Shown here: positions 12,601-26,400 of the stretch, in pieces
How positions within the stretch are numbered: position 1 is the stretch's first letter
Layout: every line of letters begins with the position of its first letter
Source: Theropithecus gelada
Lineage: Eukaryota; Chordata; Mammalia; Primates; Cercopithecidae
NCBI RefSeq assembly: GCF_003255815.1
Contig: NC_037674.1
Location: forward strand, 19,985,537-20,049,536
Direction: 5' to 3'
DNA: 64,000 nucleotides
The notes under the pieces: model-generated
Told to the model about the DNA's origin: nothing
Database searches by the model: none
Seen by the model: only the letters and a program-made list of their open reading frames with translations
Translations under genes and position numbers: made by a program

Positions 12601-15600
12601 AGTCTGCAGTGAGCCATGTTTGCACCACTGCACTCCAGCCTGGGTAACAAAGTGAGGCCCTGTCTCAAAAAAACAAAACAAACAAAAACCCTTAAAGATA
12701 AAAACAAATAAAATAAAATGCAACTCAGACCATGTTATTCCCCTGCTTAAATCCTTCACTGGGAGTTCCAATTCTAGGTAAGTTGGTTATAATAAGCTCA
12801 ATCTACTATATCTTTCCCACTGAATTCAACACAAAACCTGGACACAATACATGTGGCAGCTAAATAAGGACTCTGGAAAAGTAAAAAGTAGCAGGCAAAT
12901 TGAAGATGACCAGAATTATCATTTTCCCCCTCTAGCAAGCTCTAGCCTGAATGCAGTGCTGACTAAAACCTAAGAACTAAGGGCTGAGGTGAAGTGTGTG
13001 TACGAGAGAGTGCAAATTCCAGAAGCTCTCTAGTACCAGTTTGAAGAGTGAGAAGGGGAACTCCTAATTCCTGTTCTTCCTTGTCCTGGCTCCCAAGCAA
13101 GCCACTGGCAGTGGTGGGAGAGGCTGCAGTGGCAAGAGTCAAGGCTCTCAGAAAGGGGAGCCTTCTTTTTTTTCCTTTTTTTTTTTTTTGAGACGGAGTC
13201 TTGCTCTGTCGCCCAGGTTGGAGTGCAGTGGTGCGATCTCGGCTCACTACAAGTTCCACCTTCTGGGTTCACGCCGTTCTCCTGTCTCAGCCTCCCGAGT
13301 AGCTGGGACTACAGGCGCCTACCACCGTGCCCAGCTAATTTTTTTTTGTATTTTTAGTAGAGATGGGGTTTCACTGTGTTGGCCAGGATGGTCTTGATCT
13401 GACCTTGTGATCCGCCTGCCTCAGCCTCCCAAAGTGCTGGGATTACAGGCGTGAGCCACCGTGCCCAGCCAGTGGAGCCTTCTTTCCTGAGCAGGGGCGC
13501 TCTGGTCTCAGGAGGGCAGAGTAGACCCCTGTTGCTTTTGCATTACCCTCCTGTCACCTGGCCCTGGGTGTAGGAATAGTCAAGATAGTGCAAGACAGGG
13601 TAGGGGTAACTAAACCTTCAGCTTTTGGCCGAAGAACTGAAAAGATAACCCTCAGGGAACCAGAAATTAGCTGAGAGAGCCCCAGGAAAGCAACCCAATA
13701 AATTTTTATGAACTACAGGGCTCACTCCTGGACTACACATGTATGGCTTTGATCCTAACTAGCATAGATCGCCACCAAGGTCATAGATTGCCCATTAGGT
13801 GGCATGCACACACAGGACAGATCTGAATACTACCACAAAGGAAAATGAACTGATACTGAAACCACAACGCACAGGCAGTGGTTTGGAACTTCAGTCTGAA
13901 CCAGGTCAACTGTCTGCTAAAAAATATCAACATCCTTCACAGGATTTAAATAAGATCCATAGTCTCAAATAGTATATTTGAATAATACACTACTCAAAAC
14001 GTCCAGATGCAGCCAGTCATGGCGGGTCACGCTTGTAATCCCAACACTTTGGGGGGCCAAGGCGGGTGGATCACCTGAGGTCAGGAGTTCGAGATCAGCC
14101 TGGCCAACATGGCAAAACCTTGTTTCTACTAAAAACACAACAAAATTAGTCAGGTGTGGTGGCACATACCAGTAATTCCAGCTACTCGGGAGGCTGAGAC
14201 ACGAGAATCACTTGAACCTGGGAGGCTGAGGTTGCAGTGAGCTGAGATTGCACCACTGCACTCCAGCCTGGGTGACAGAGCAAGTCTCCATCTCAAAAAA
14301 CAAAAACAAGAAAACAAACAAAAAAACTCAAAATGTTCAGATGCAACCCCAAATTACTCAGTATAAGAAAAAGCAGGAAGAGGGGCTGGGCGCGGTGGCT
14401 CACACCTGTAATCCTAGCACTTTGGGAGGCCGAGGTGGGTGGATCACCTGCAGTCAGGAGTTTGAGAGCAGCCTTGCCAACATGGCGAAACCCTATGTCT
14501 ACTAAAAAAAAAAAAAAAAAAAAAAAAATTGGCTGGGTGTGGTGGCACACTTCTGTAGTCCCAGCTACTCGGGAGGCTGAGACAGGAGAATCACTTGAAC
14601 CTAGGAGGTGGAGGTTGCAGTGAGCCAAGGTCACACCACTGTACTCCAGCATGAGCAATAGAGCGAGACTCCATCTAAAAAAAAAAAAAAAAGAAAGAAA
14701 AAGCAAGAAGATTTCAACTCACATGAGAAAGACAAGATGCTAGCTAGCATTAAAATGATGCAAAAGTTAAAATCATCTGACAAAGAATTTAAAGCAGCTA
14801 TAATACAAATGTTCCAATAAGCAATTCTGAATGCTCCTGAGACAAACAGAAAAATGCAAAGTCTCAGCAAAGAAATAGAAGATATGAAGAACAAAATGAA
14901 AATTTTAGAACTGAAAAATGCAGTTATGTGCTGTATAACAATGTTTCTATCAACAACGGACTGCATATACAACGAGGATCCTGTAAGATTATAATGGAGC
15001 TGAAAAATTCCTATCACCTAGTGACATCATAGTCATTGTGACATACCACGATTACTTAATTTTTAAATAAATTTAGTGTAGCCTAAATGTACAGCATTTA
15101 TAAAGTCTACAGTAATGTACAGTAATATCCTACGTTTTCACATTTACCACTTAGTGACAACCAGAGCAACTTCTAGTCCTGTAAGCTCCATTAACGTTAA
15201 GAGCCCTTTACAAATTGTACTATTTAAAAAATTTTTTTTAGGCCGGGTGCAGTGGCTTACGCCTGTAATCCCAGCACTTTGGGAGGCAGAGGCGGGCAGA
15301 TCACAAGGTTAAGAGATTGAGACTACTCTGGCTAACACGGTGAAACTCCGTCTCTACTAAAAATTCAAAAAATTAGCTGGGTGTGGTGGTGGGCGCCTGT
15401 AGTCCTGCTACTGGGAAGGCTGAGGCAGGAGAATGGAACCCGGCAGGCAGAGCCTGCAGTGAGCCAAGATCTCGCCATTGCACTCCAGTCTGGGCGACAG
15501 ACTCAGTCTCAAAGAAAAAAAATTTAAATGAAAATCTCCAATTGTTTATTTCCTGAAGCTAAAAAATCTTTATATCATATTTTTTACTGTACCTTTTCTA

Positions 15601-18600
15601 TGTTTAGATATGTCTAGATACACAAATACTTACCATTAAGTTATAATCAACTACAGTACAGTAGCATGCTGTACTGGCTTGTAGCCCAGGAATGATAGGC
15701 TATACACCATTTGGCATAGGTGTGTAGAAGTCTATACCACCTAGGTTTGTATAAGTATGCTCTAAGATGTTTGCACAGTGATGAAATCACTCAACAATGC
15801 ATTTCTCAGAATGTATCCTCATTGTTAATACATGGCTGTAACTGAAATTTTAAAATCATAGAAATAAAATTCAATAACAGAAATTATCCAATCTGAACAA
15901 CAGAGAGAAAAAAAGTTTTAAAAAAACTGAACTGGCCAGGTGTGGAGGCTCACGCCTGTAATCCCAACAGTTTGGGAGGCCGAAGCAGGCATATCACGAG
16001 GTCAAGAAATTGAGGCCACCCTGGCCGACATGGTGAAACCTTATCTGTACTAAAAATACAAAACTTAGCTGGGTGTGGTGACGTGTGCTTGTTGTCCCAG
16101 CTACTTGGGAGGCTGAAGCAGGAGAATCACTTGAACCTGGGAGGCAGAGGTTGCAGCGAGCCAAGATCGCGCCACTGCACTCCAGCCTGGCAACAAAGCG
16201 AGACTCTGTCTCAAAAACAAACACACAAACAAAAACTGAACAAAACTTCAAGGAATTATGAGATAATAACAAAAATTATATATTCATATATTTGAAGTTC
16301 CAGAAGGAGAGGAGATAGGGTATAGTGCTGAGAAAATAAAAATATTAAAAAAAATTATGGCTGATCACTACCCAAGTTTGGTGAAACACATAAACCTACA
16401 TATTCAAGAAGCTCAGTAAACCCCAAATATATGAATAAAGCCAAAGAAATACATATCCAGTTACAATATAATCAAACTGCTGAAGACCAACAACAGAAAA
16501 AAACACTGACAGCTACCAGAGAAATAAGCACTATTTATATAGATGAACAATGATTCAATTGACTGCAGATTTTTCATCAGACACCATGCAGGCCAAAAGG
16601 AAGTGAACAACATTTTCAAGTGCTGAAAGAAAACAACTAATTTTCTTATTTATTTTTTGAGACAGGTTCTCACTTTGTTGCCCAGGCTGGAGTGCAGTGG
16701 CATGAACACGGTTCATTGCAGCCTTATCCTCCTGGGCTCAAGCGATCCTCGTGCCTTAGCCCCTCAAGTAGCTGGGACTGTAGGCATGCGCCACCACACC
16801 TGGCTAATTTTTGTATTTTTTGTAGAGACGGGGTTTTGCCATGTTGCCCAGGCTGGTCTTGAACTCCTGAGCTCAACTGATCTGCCTGCCTTAGCCTCCC
16901 AAAGTGCTGGAATTACAGGTGTGAGCCACTGCACCTGGCCTGAAAATAACTAATTTTCTATATCCAGCAAAACATCCTTTAGGAATGAAGGTAAGATAGA
17001 GACATTCTCAGATGATGAAAAACTGATTATTTCAAAAAAAAAAAAAAAAAAAAAGGCTAGGCGTGGTGGCTCACGCCTGTAACCCCAACACTTTGGGAGG
17101 CCGAGGTGGGTTTATTAAAATATATTTTTCGGCTAAGAACAAAAACCTCATTGTTTAATGAGGTTTTCAATGTATGCAGAAGTAATAAAAGGCAAGTAGG
17201 ATGTAAAGGGAGAAGAGTAAAGTGACCTAAATGGTGGTAAGGTTCCTCCTACATTCCAGCTGAGGTGGTAAAATATTGACTCTAAGTATACTGTGGAAAG
17301 TTAAGGATGTACATTGTCATCTCTAAAAAAACCAATTAAACTATTACAAAGATATAGTCAAAATCATAATCAATTAAAATGGAAGACTAAAAAATGTTCA
17401 AATAACCCAAAAAGCAGAAGAAAAAGTTTCCCTTGAAAATCACAAAATGCTAAAACTCACCCGAGATGAGAAAGATAACCTGAATAGTCCTGTAATTATT
17501 TAAGAAACTGAATTTGTGGTTTAAAATCTTCCAAAATGGAAATCTCCAGTCTCAGATAGTTTTACTGGTAAATTCTACTAAGCATTTAAGAAAGAAATAA
17601 CACCAGTTCTACACAATGTTTTCCAGAGAATCAAAGAGGAGGGAATACTTTCTAACTCATGAAACCAGCATTACCTTGATACAAAAACCAAACAGTAAAA
17701 AAAAAGGCTGGGCACGGTGGCTCACGCCTGTAATCACAGCACTTTGGGAGGCCAAGGTGGGCAGACCACTTGAGGTCAGGAGTTCAAGACCAGCCTGGCC
17801 AACATGGTGAAACCCCGTCTCTACTAAAAATACAAAAAGTAGCCAAGCGTGGTGGTACACAACTGTAATCCCAGCTACTTGGGAGGCTGAGGCAGGGGAA
17901 TCACTTGAACCTGGAAGGCGGAGGTTGCAGTGATCCGAGATTACGCACTACACTCTGGCCTAGGCAACAGAGTGAGACTCTGTCTCAAAAACAAAAACAG
18001 TACCATAAAGAAAATTACAGAATAACATTCCTCATGAACATAAATGTAAAAATCTTTAACAAAACAGCAAATTGATTACAGCAAAAAATCAAAAAGAATA
18101 ATGCACCAGGCCCAAACTGGATTTATTTAAATGGGGAATTCAAGGCTGGTCCAATATTAAAAAAAATCAACTAATGTAATCTACTATATTAATAGTCTAA
18201 AGAAAAAAAACCACATGATCAGATTAACAGATGCAGAAATAACATGACTAAATTCAAACTGATTCATGATAAAAATTCTCAGCAAACCAGGAATAGAAGG
18301 GAACTTTTTCAACATGATAAAGCCTATCTTCAAAAACCTACAGCTAATACCATACTTAATGATGAAAGATCAAATATTTTCCCTTTAAGGTCAGTAAAAA
18401 GGTACGGATGTCCTCTCACCACTCCTATCCAACATAGTACTGAAAGGCCTAGTCAGTGCAATAAAGCGAGAGAGCAAGAAATAAAAGGCATACAGATTGG
18501 AAAGGCAGAAATACTACAGCTGACACGAATGTCCATGTAGAAAATCTTGAGCAATCTACAAGAAATCTCCTAGAATAAGCAAGTTTAACAAAGTCATACA

Positions 18601-20405
18601 GTATAAAGTTAACATAAAGAACACATTTCTGGCTGGGTGCGGTGGCTCATGCCTGTAATCTTGGCACTTTGGGAGGGTGAGGTGGGCGAATCACCTGAGG
18701 TCAGGAGTTTGAAACCAGCCTGGCCAACATGGTGAAACCAGTCTCTACTAAAAACACAAAAATTAGCCAGGATTGGTGATGGGCACCTCTAATCCCAGCT
18801 ACTTGGGAGGCTAAGGAAGGAGAATCACTTGAACCCGGGAGGCAGAGGTTGCAGTGAGCTGAGACCACACCATTGCACTCCAGCCTGGGCGACAAGAGTG
18901 AAACACCATCTGAAAAAAACAATAAAAACAAACAAACAAAAAAACCCAAAAAGAAAAACAAAAAAAATATTTCTATATACTATCAATGTAAGACTGGAAA
19001 CGATTAAATTTACAGATGTATAGAATATGTAGAATAAATTTCAGTGAACTAGCTACAAATCAGATAGATTCCCTTTAACTTGAAACATAGCTAGTTTAAA
19101 AGACATAGGTCTTTCTATTTCATTGACTAGTTAATTGGCTAGTTTACAGATTACCTGGAAAAAAGTTGTTGTCCCCTTAACTTGGTATAACTATTCTGCC
19201 ACAAGGGTCCCTTCCTTCTTGGAGACAGTGCTAACAATGCCATTTAAGACTCTGGGCCGTCTGATCTCTTTCACTTACTGCTGTGGACTCTCCTTAGGGG
19301 AATGTCGGGTTCTTCCTCAAGCAGCTCAGCACTTTGTAGGAGAGCATGGATCTCCGGGTGCAGATCCTCCATACTAGCTTCTCCTGAGGCCAGTGCTCTG
19401 CAGTGCAATACCAAGGCGACGTCTCGATTATAGAAATGAAAATACCGGCATACTCTACTTGCTTCATGCACACAGCCATCATCCAGTAGGCGCCCAATCA
19501 AAAAGTTTAGTGACTCCTGCTCTTTCCAATCCAGTCTATTCTCGCATGTCTCTTTGGATGGAAGGCTGTTAAGTTCTAAGTATTTTGATGTGTTCAGAGC
19601 AGCCAACTTGGAGAAGGAAAACTCCCTGGCTAAACTATCAAAGGAAAGTTCACCACTAGTTGAGATCTGTCGAGAAAATTTGGGCTCTGTTTCCTCCTGA
19701 TTTCCTCCAAGAGTGTGCTGGGTGATGCGGCAGAGCCAGATCTGCTTCTCCAGCTCCTCCAGCTTGTCCAAGGGCACCACGTCCTCCTGGGCAAGCCAGT
19801 GCCCTGCCAAGGTGAGCAGCAGATGGCGTTCCTCAATGCTGCTCCATCCAGCTGGGTGCTCACATGCCACATGGGCCTGAGTTGAGAAAAAGGAAGAAGC
19901 TGCTTTGCTTGAAATTGAATGTTTCTTAAAATTCTCATGGCATTTTTTCCAGAAGTCAATTCTTGCTTGTTTTAGTGACCACTGTTCAATGTGTTTTAGA
20001 GTCTGCATTTCCTGTGTTATCTGTGAAATTTAACAAAGCAGATTTTAGCCTTTCTTGGATAAAGAAGTATCATAAATGCTCATGTTCCCTAAGTATATCA
20101 TACTTGTTTGTTTGTTTGTTTGTTTGTTTTAAGACAGGGTCTCGGTCTGTCACCCAGGCTGGTGATCACAGCACATTGCAGCCTCAACCTCCTGGACACA
20201 AGAGATCCTCCCACCTCAGCCTCCCAGGGAGCTGGGACCACAGGTGTGTGCCACCATGCCTGTCTAATTTTTAATTTTTTGTAGAGACAGGGTCTCCTTA
20301 TGTTGCCCAGGCTGGTCTTAAACTCCCGGGCTCAAGCAATCCTCCTGCCTTGGCCTCCCAAAGTGCTGGGATTATAGGCATGAGCCACTGCACCTGGCGT
20401 TATCA

Positions 20406-20436
<31 letters not shown>

Positions 20437-23400
20437 GAGACGGAGTCTCGCTCTGTCGCCCAGGCTGGAGTGCAGTGGCCAGATCTCAGCTCACTGCAAG
20501 CTCCGCCTCCCGGGTTCCCGCTATTCTCCTGCCTCAGCCTCCTGAGTAGCTGGGACCACAGGCGCCGCCACCTCGCCCGGCTAATTTTTTGTGTTTTTAG
20601 TAGAGACGGGGTTTCGCCGTGTTAGCCAGGATGGTCTCGATCTCCTGACCTTGTGATCCGCCCGTCTCGGCCTCCCAAAGTGCTGGGATTACAGGCTTGA
20701 GCCACCGCGCCCGGCCATCATACTTGTTAAAACCAAATCAAATCAGCGAACAGAGATTTGGCTACAGATGACCCTGGATATTTTATCTGGAAAGTTATGG
20801 TATGAAAAACAATTCTTGATTGATCTCATGGAATGGGGTTTAAGTGGAAGCCCCCTTATATTTAATTCCATTCAAAGGAAAATAGTTGTAGCATATCCTA
20901 CAAACTAATGTTGCATTTGCAGTACACATTTCTCAATAATGGGCATTGTAGGCTCATCCATTTCTGAAAGTAATGTGTGTGTCAAAAGTAAAAAAAGCCT
21001 TATCTCCTATAAATTATATATCTCATTTGATTTACTATTTAATGCTGATTTTAAAAGTTAAGATTTTAAATAACTTAAAAGACCAATGATACCTCTTTAA
21101 TAACCAAGTTGTCCACAGGTAACTCAGCTAATTCTGCTACCCTCCTGGCCAAAGCGAACTGTCCGTCTGTCTGCAGTCTTTCCAAAATAGATTTACATTC
21201 ATGCTGAAAATTCTCAATACTGTAGCAGGTAATAATTATATGATTAATGGCTATGGATGTATCCTTCAAAATTTGGCAAAGGACATACAGCTTTTTCACA
21301 TCTGGACCTATGGCAAAGAGAAGAGGATATAAACATTTAGTCAATAAAATGCCACTACAGCATTTCAAGAGTAATGCAATATCGGGTGAAAATATACATG
21401 TTTAACATAGTAATGTGGTTAAAGGAAAAATAAAAAGCGAGTTTTCTGTTTTTTTGAGATGGAGTCTCACTGTCACCCAGGCTGGAATGCAGTGGTGTGA
21501 TCTTGGCTCACGGCAACCTCCACCTCCTGGGTTCGAGGGATCCTCCTGCCTTGGCCTCCTGAGTAGTGGGGACTACAGGCGTGCACCACCACATCTGGCT
21601 AATTTTTGTACTTTTAGTAGAGATGGGATTTCACCATGTTGTCCAGGCTGCTCTCAACTGTGCCCGGCCAAAAAAAGCTATTTTTCTACTCTGGTTGACT
21701 AGCAGAGGAAGCCATAAGGTAGCTCCTGCGTACCAAAGACACCAAAAAAAAATGGTCCAGAAAAATTGTTAGTGGTAAAGTCTGACTGTACTTGCTTGTC
21801 ATATAGTATGAAGTGTTAGAGAGTAATGGCTGGGCGCAGTGGCTCATGCCTGTAATCCCAGCACTTTGGGAGGCAGAAGTGGGTGGATCACTTGAGGTCA
21901 GAAAAGACCAGCCTGACCAACACGGTGCAACCCTGTATATACTAAAAATACAAAAATTAACCCACTGTGGTGGCACACGCCCGTAATCCCAGCTACATGA
22001 GAGGCTGAGGCAGGAGAATCACTTTAACCTGGGAGGCAGAGGTTGCAGTGAGCTGAGATGATGCCATTGTACTCCAGCCTGGGCAACAGAGTGACTCTGT
22101 CTCAAAAAAAAAAAAAAAAAAAAAAAGGTAGAGATTAGCACATGAACTCAATCTACACATCTGGCTTTATACACAGGGCAGAGGTTGGTGGCCTTCAATG
22201 TAGCAGAAACACAGTAACCTTGGGAAGATTTTGGTCATTCAGGCTAGTCTCTCTCTTTCTGGATTTATCTCCTACCGTGATCAAATTTGTCTGACTTAGT
22301 GGTCATTTGTTCATTCAATGCAGGAATCATGTGGATCAAGACAGAGAACTTGTAGGATAGTTAAATCTCCAGCTGGCCAGTAGCCTAGGCTCTAATGTGG
22401 CACACTGTATTCAGAATGAGCATCACTTGCACCTCTAAAATTTATCTACTTACCCCAGGGAGACCTAATTGAGCTCCTCCTGATATCCCTTGGAAATTAT
22501 TAGTAACACTAAGAATTCTTGGCCAGGTGCAGTGGCTCACGCTTATAATCCCAGCACTTTGGGAGACCAAGGCAAGAGGGATCGCTTGAGGCCAGGAGTT
22601 CAAGACCAGCCTGTGCAACATGGTAAGACCTTTGTCTCTATTAAACAAAAACAAAGAATTCTCTGCCAACAATTTATGTGGCTGGGTTTGCGCCCTTTCC
22701 CAAACAGTCTAAGTAGAATCTATGTATGTCCTACCATAAGAGAGGGGCATGAGAAATATTCCACAGGAGGCTATTTCCAATGCCACCTGCTGGGCAGCAG
22801 TCTGATTTAGGTAGTTCTGGGGACAGTGAGACATCCTGCACAATAACCACTAACACAGGCATGTTGAGTTTTGCTGGCATCATATAAAACACAGGTTTTT
22901 AAAGAACATATTCCCGGCTGGGCACAGTGGTTCATGCTTGTAATCCCAGCACTTTGGGAGGCCGAGGTGTGAGGAGTGCTTGAGCTCAGGAGCTTGGGAC
23001 TAGCCTGGGCAACATGGCAAAACCCCATTTCTAACAAAAAATACAAAAATTAGCCAGGTGTGGTGGTGTGTGCCTGTAATCCCAGCTACTCAGGAGGTGG
23101 AGGTGGGAGGATCGCTTGAGCCTGGGAGGCAGAGGTTGCAGTGAGCTGAGGACGTGCTACTGCACTCCAGCTTGGGTAACAGAGCCAGACTCTGTCTCAA
23201 AAAAAAAAAAGAACATATTCCTGTTCTCTAAGCAAATAAATGTTAAATATCCACACATAGTAACAGTTTCTAAAAATCGGAAAAATTATAGAATACAAGT
23301 ATTATAGTCATGTTTAACAATGTAGTAGATCCTTCTAATTATTCAAAGATAGATTATGGCAAACAACAGGAAATTCATTTTTTGAAAAAAATTATAATTA

Positions 23401-26400
23401 CTACAGATCAATGAAAACACCTATATGTTAAAAGGACTTATTTTTGGTCTGCATAGTAACTGATAAGTACCATCTTACATCCATTACATTTCGGAAAAAC
23501 CCCTTTTTCCTCTTAGTCATCAGATCCACAGCCTGCAACAACTGGCTCTGAGCTCAGGATTCTGTCAGTGTTCTGTGCAAATCTGAGCTCTCCAGTTGAA
23601 TATCTGTGAGTTTAAATGTGAGAAAATAACCCTAGTAGCCAAACTGTCAGAATATAGTATAAAAGAACAAAATATCATTCAGTAAAAACTTGAAATTATC
23701 AAACAAGTGGAAAAGATAATAAAGCAATATTTGTTTGATTCAATCAGCAACAAGTTTAGAGACTGCCAATGTCTCAAGGAAACTAAAAAAAAAAAAAAAA
23801 AAAAAAAAGCACAATTTGTCTCTGAAACTTTAAAAATGAATTGTGCATTTCTGAAGTAGGGTTTATGACCCTGAGCAATGCTAAGGTTACTTGCCATAGA
23901 GAAGATAGTGACAGGGTGTGGGAGTTCAGTCAGGGTGGTGGGAAAAATTGTAGAGGAAAATTATAATAGATAGTTATAGAAAATATTATATAAGGATAAT
24001 TATATATTAATATAAGAAAAATTATATAATAGTTATAGGAAATAAATAAACACAAACCTTCTTGGAAGGCCAGGCAGTCTGCACAGCTTCAGTGACAGAT
24101 ATGGCTGAAGGCAGCCTTTTTACCTTTAGTTGATAGCAAAAAAGCTATTAACAAGGGAATGTGGGGAAGTTTATCTAAATAGCTTGTTTACTCATGTGGT
24201 CCTAAGACCAACCATTGATCAACCGCAGATGCATAATTGCTCTCTACTATCGGCAATGTTAATTACCATCTAATGGTGTTTACTTGAAACCTTTGCCATT
24301 TAATCTGTACTAAATAAATGCGAACCTTGCCAGCTTATGAGGCAATGCTCCAGACTCAGAGCAGAGCCCCTTAGCCGGACTGACAGGCCAAGTATCTCAG
24401 TCAGTGTACGTCTTGGTCCATCACTAGGTCAGGGTCTGTGGGTTGGACCCCCGCAACAGGGTAATGTAGAAGCCAGCCAGGAAGAAATGTGGCTATTTGG
24501 TAACTGCTTAGAATGAGATGATTGGATATTATTTATGTTTTATGCTGTTGTATTATTTCTTGAATATTTTAACCACAATTTAAAGTTCTCTGTAACTTCT
24601 TTACCCCCAGTTGCACACTGTAAGTTAATGTTACATGCATTTTAATTTCCTAACTACCCCTCTAAAGTATTTTCAAGATTAAGGAAGCTAACTTCTTAAT
24701 AGCAACTTAACTGTAAAGATTGTCTTACCATCAGAGAAGAGATGCTCTCTTTCAACAAAGAGCTGTAAAAGCTTCCCCAGCTCATATGGGGTCTTACACT
24801 GCTGTAGCATAAGCTTCAAAAGGAAACACACCTGATCCTCCAGCCACATAGCAGGGATGACAGGGTGGACCTTTGTGGCTGCTGTGTTAAGCTATAAAAG
24901 AAAAAGAGAGGCTTAGGGAAAGGAGTTTCATGAGAATAGCAAATCAAAACCTCCAAATTTGGGAACCTCTAAGGAAGCTAAAATTCCCTCAAAAGCTATT
25001 GCCTGTCATAAAGCGGGGGTGCTTACTCAGTTCCTTTCCAAATGGCAGGAACTGGTAATGGGGCTCAGAGGACTGGCAAAAACAAGCCCTCCTCAGCAGC
25101 TTTGCACATTGTCTCTTTGTGGAAAGTTCTGGTATAGAGCTGCATGTGTGAAAAAGATGGGCAGGAGTCCTAAAGACTGAATGCTAACTACAGAGTTAAT
25201 GTAAAATATTCCTACTTAGTGACTGTCAACTTAATAGCCCTCTGAGTTGCTGTGAAATTAATCAGACGTCTCACTTAGCAGCCTCTTTATTTTTATTTTA
25301 TTTTTTTGAGACGGAGTCTTGCTCTGCTGCCCAGGCTGGAGTATAGTGGTGCAATCTTGGCTCACTGTAACCTCTGCCTCCTGGGTTCAAGTGATTCTCC
25401 TGCCTCAGCCTCCCGAGGAGCTGGGATTACAGGTGCACGCCACCACACCCGGCTGATATTTTTGTATTTTTAATAGAGACAGGGTTTCACCATGTTGGTC
25501 AGGCTGGTCTCGAACTCCTGACCTGATGATCCGCCTGCCTTGGCCTCCCAAAGTGCTGGGATTACAGGCATGAGCCACCATGCCTGGCCTAGTAGCTTCT
25601 TTAAAGAGGGATGTAGGCCTGCCCTTGAATCCAGAGGATTTTAAATTCACATTATAAAAACCACTCAGAAAGACTTGCCTAACATTACTTCGCTAGTTCT
25701 ACCATTTTGCTTATAGTTTATTCTTGTTGGAGAATGGTCTCAGTTAAGAAGCTTGGATTTACATCATTTCAACTGAATGCTAAAAATATTAATAGGAAGA
25801 TGAATTCAAGTGGCAGGCTGCATTTCTACAAGTAGGTGTGGCAAAAAATATCTTCTAGGATGCTGCAGGAAAAGGCTGATTTCAGAGGAGTGGTGCTTTC
25901 TTACCTGCTGCGGCTGCTGCTGTTGTTTTTCTTTCCTTTGTGTTGGTGAAGAACAGGGTCTCACTATGTTGCCCAGGCTGGTCAAACTCCTGGCCTCAAG
26001 CCTTTCTCCCGCCTCTGCCTCCCTAAGTGCTGGGATTACAGGTATGATGACTGTGCTTGACAGATGCTTGTTTTGTGACTTCATTCCTGATTTTTACTTT
26101 GGCTCTTGCTTCGTATTATTTTTGGAAGACTAATATTTAGTTCTGAGTCACTACAGTTTTGTAGTTCACTCTAGACTTTGTACAACATAACCCCCAAAAA
26201 TACTGGGCATTTTGGTGGAATAGAAACTTAACTGCTGGGTTTCAAAAAATGTATATATTAATAGGCACCAAAAGCTTATAATTCAGTACCTCTGTGCCTA
26301 GTGCTGAGTTAGGCCCTAGTCTTGGCTGAATACTTCCTGTGTACTTCTGAACATACTATAAAAGTCACTCTGAAGGTAAGTTTAATATGCAGGGCTTTTT

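Larger units (their letters stand above)
14710..19060 (+). repeat. Fragmented L1M, antisense to SPG11
   Basis: Old L1 on the plus strand. ORF1-like sequence begins near 14719 (gcaaagtctcagcaaagaaatagaagat), ttcaagtgctgaaagaaaac is at 16615, ctatatccagcaaaacatcc at 16957, and ORF2 reverse-transcriptase sequence near 18410 (gtacggatgtcctctcacc). It is broken by at least five Alus and a DNA transposon and full of stops, so it is inactive. It fills most of intron 30. Boundaries are approximate and parts near 17112-17450 are weak. Confidence 0.75.

Noticed and set aside
19294..19959. Alternative minus-strand frames inside exon 30
   Set aside because: Overlap the true frame out of phase (for example RWRSRSGSAASPSTL); not spatacsin.
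23460..23620. Possible extra exon between exons 28 and 29
   Set aside because: Exon 28 ends with G of a Gly codon completed by exon 29, so no exon is missing; no suitable splice pair seen.
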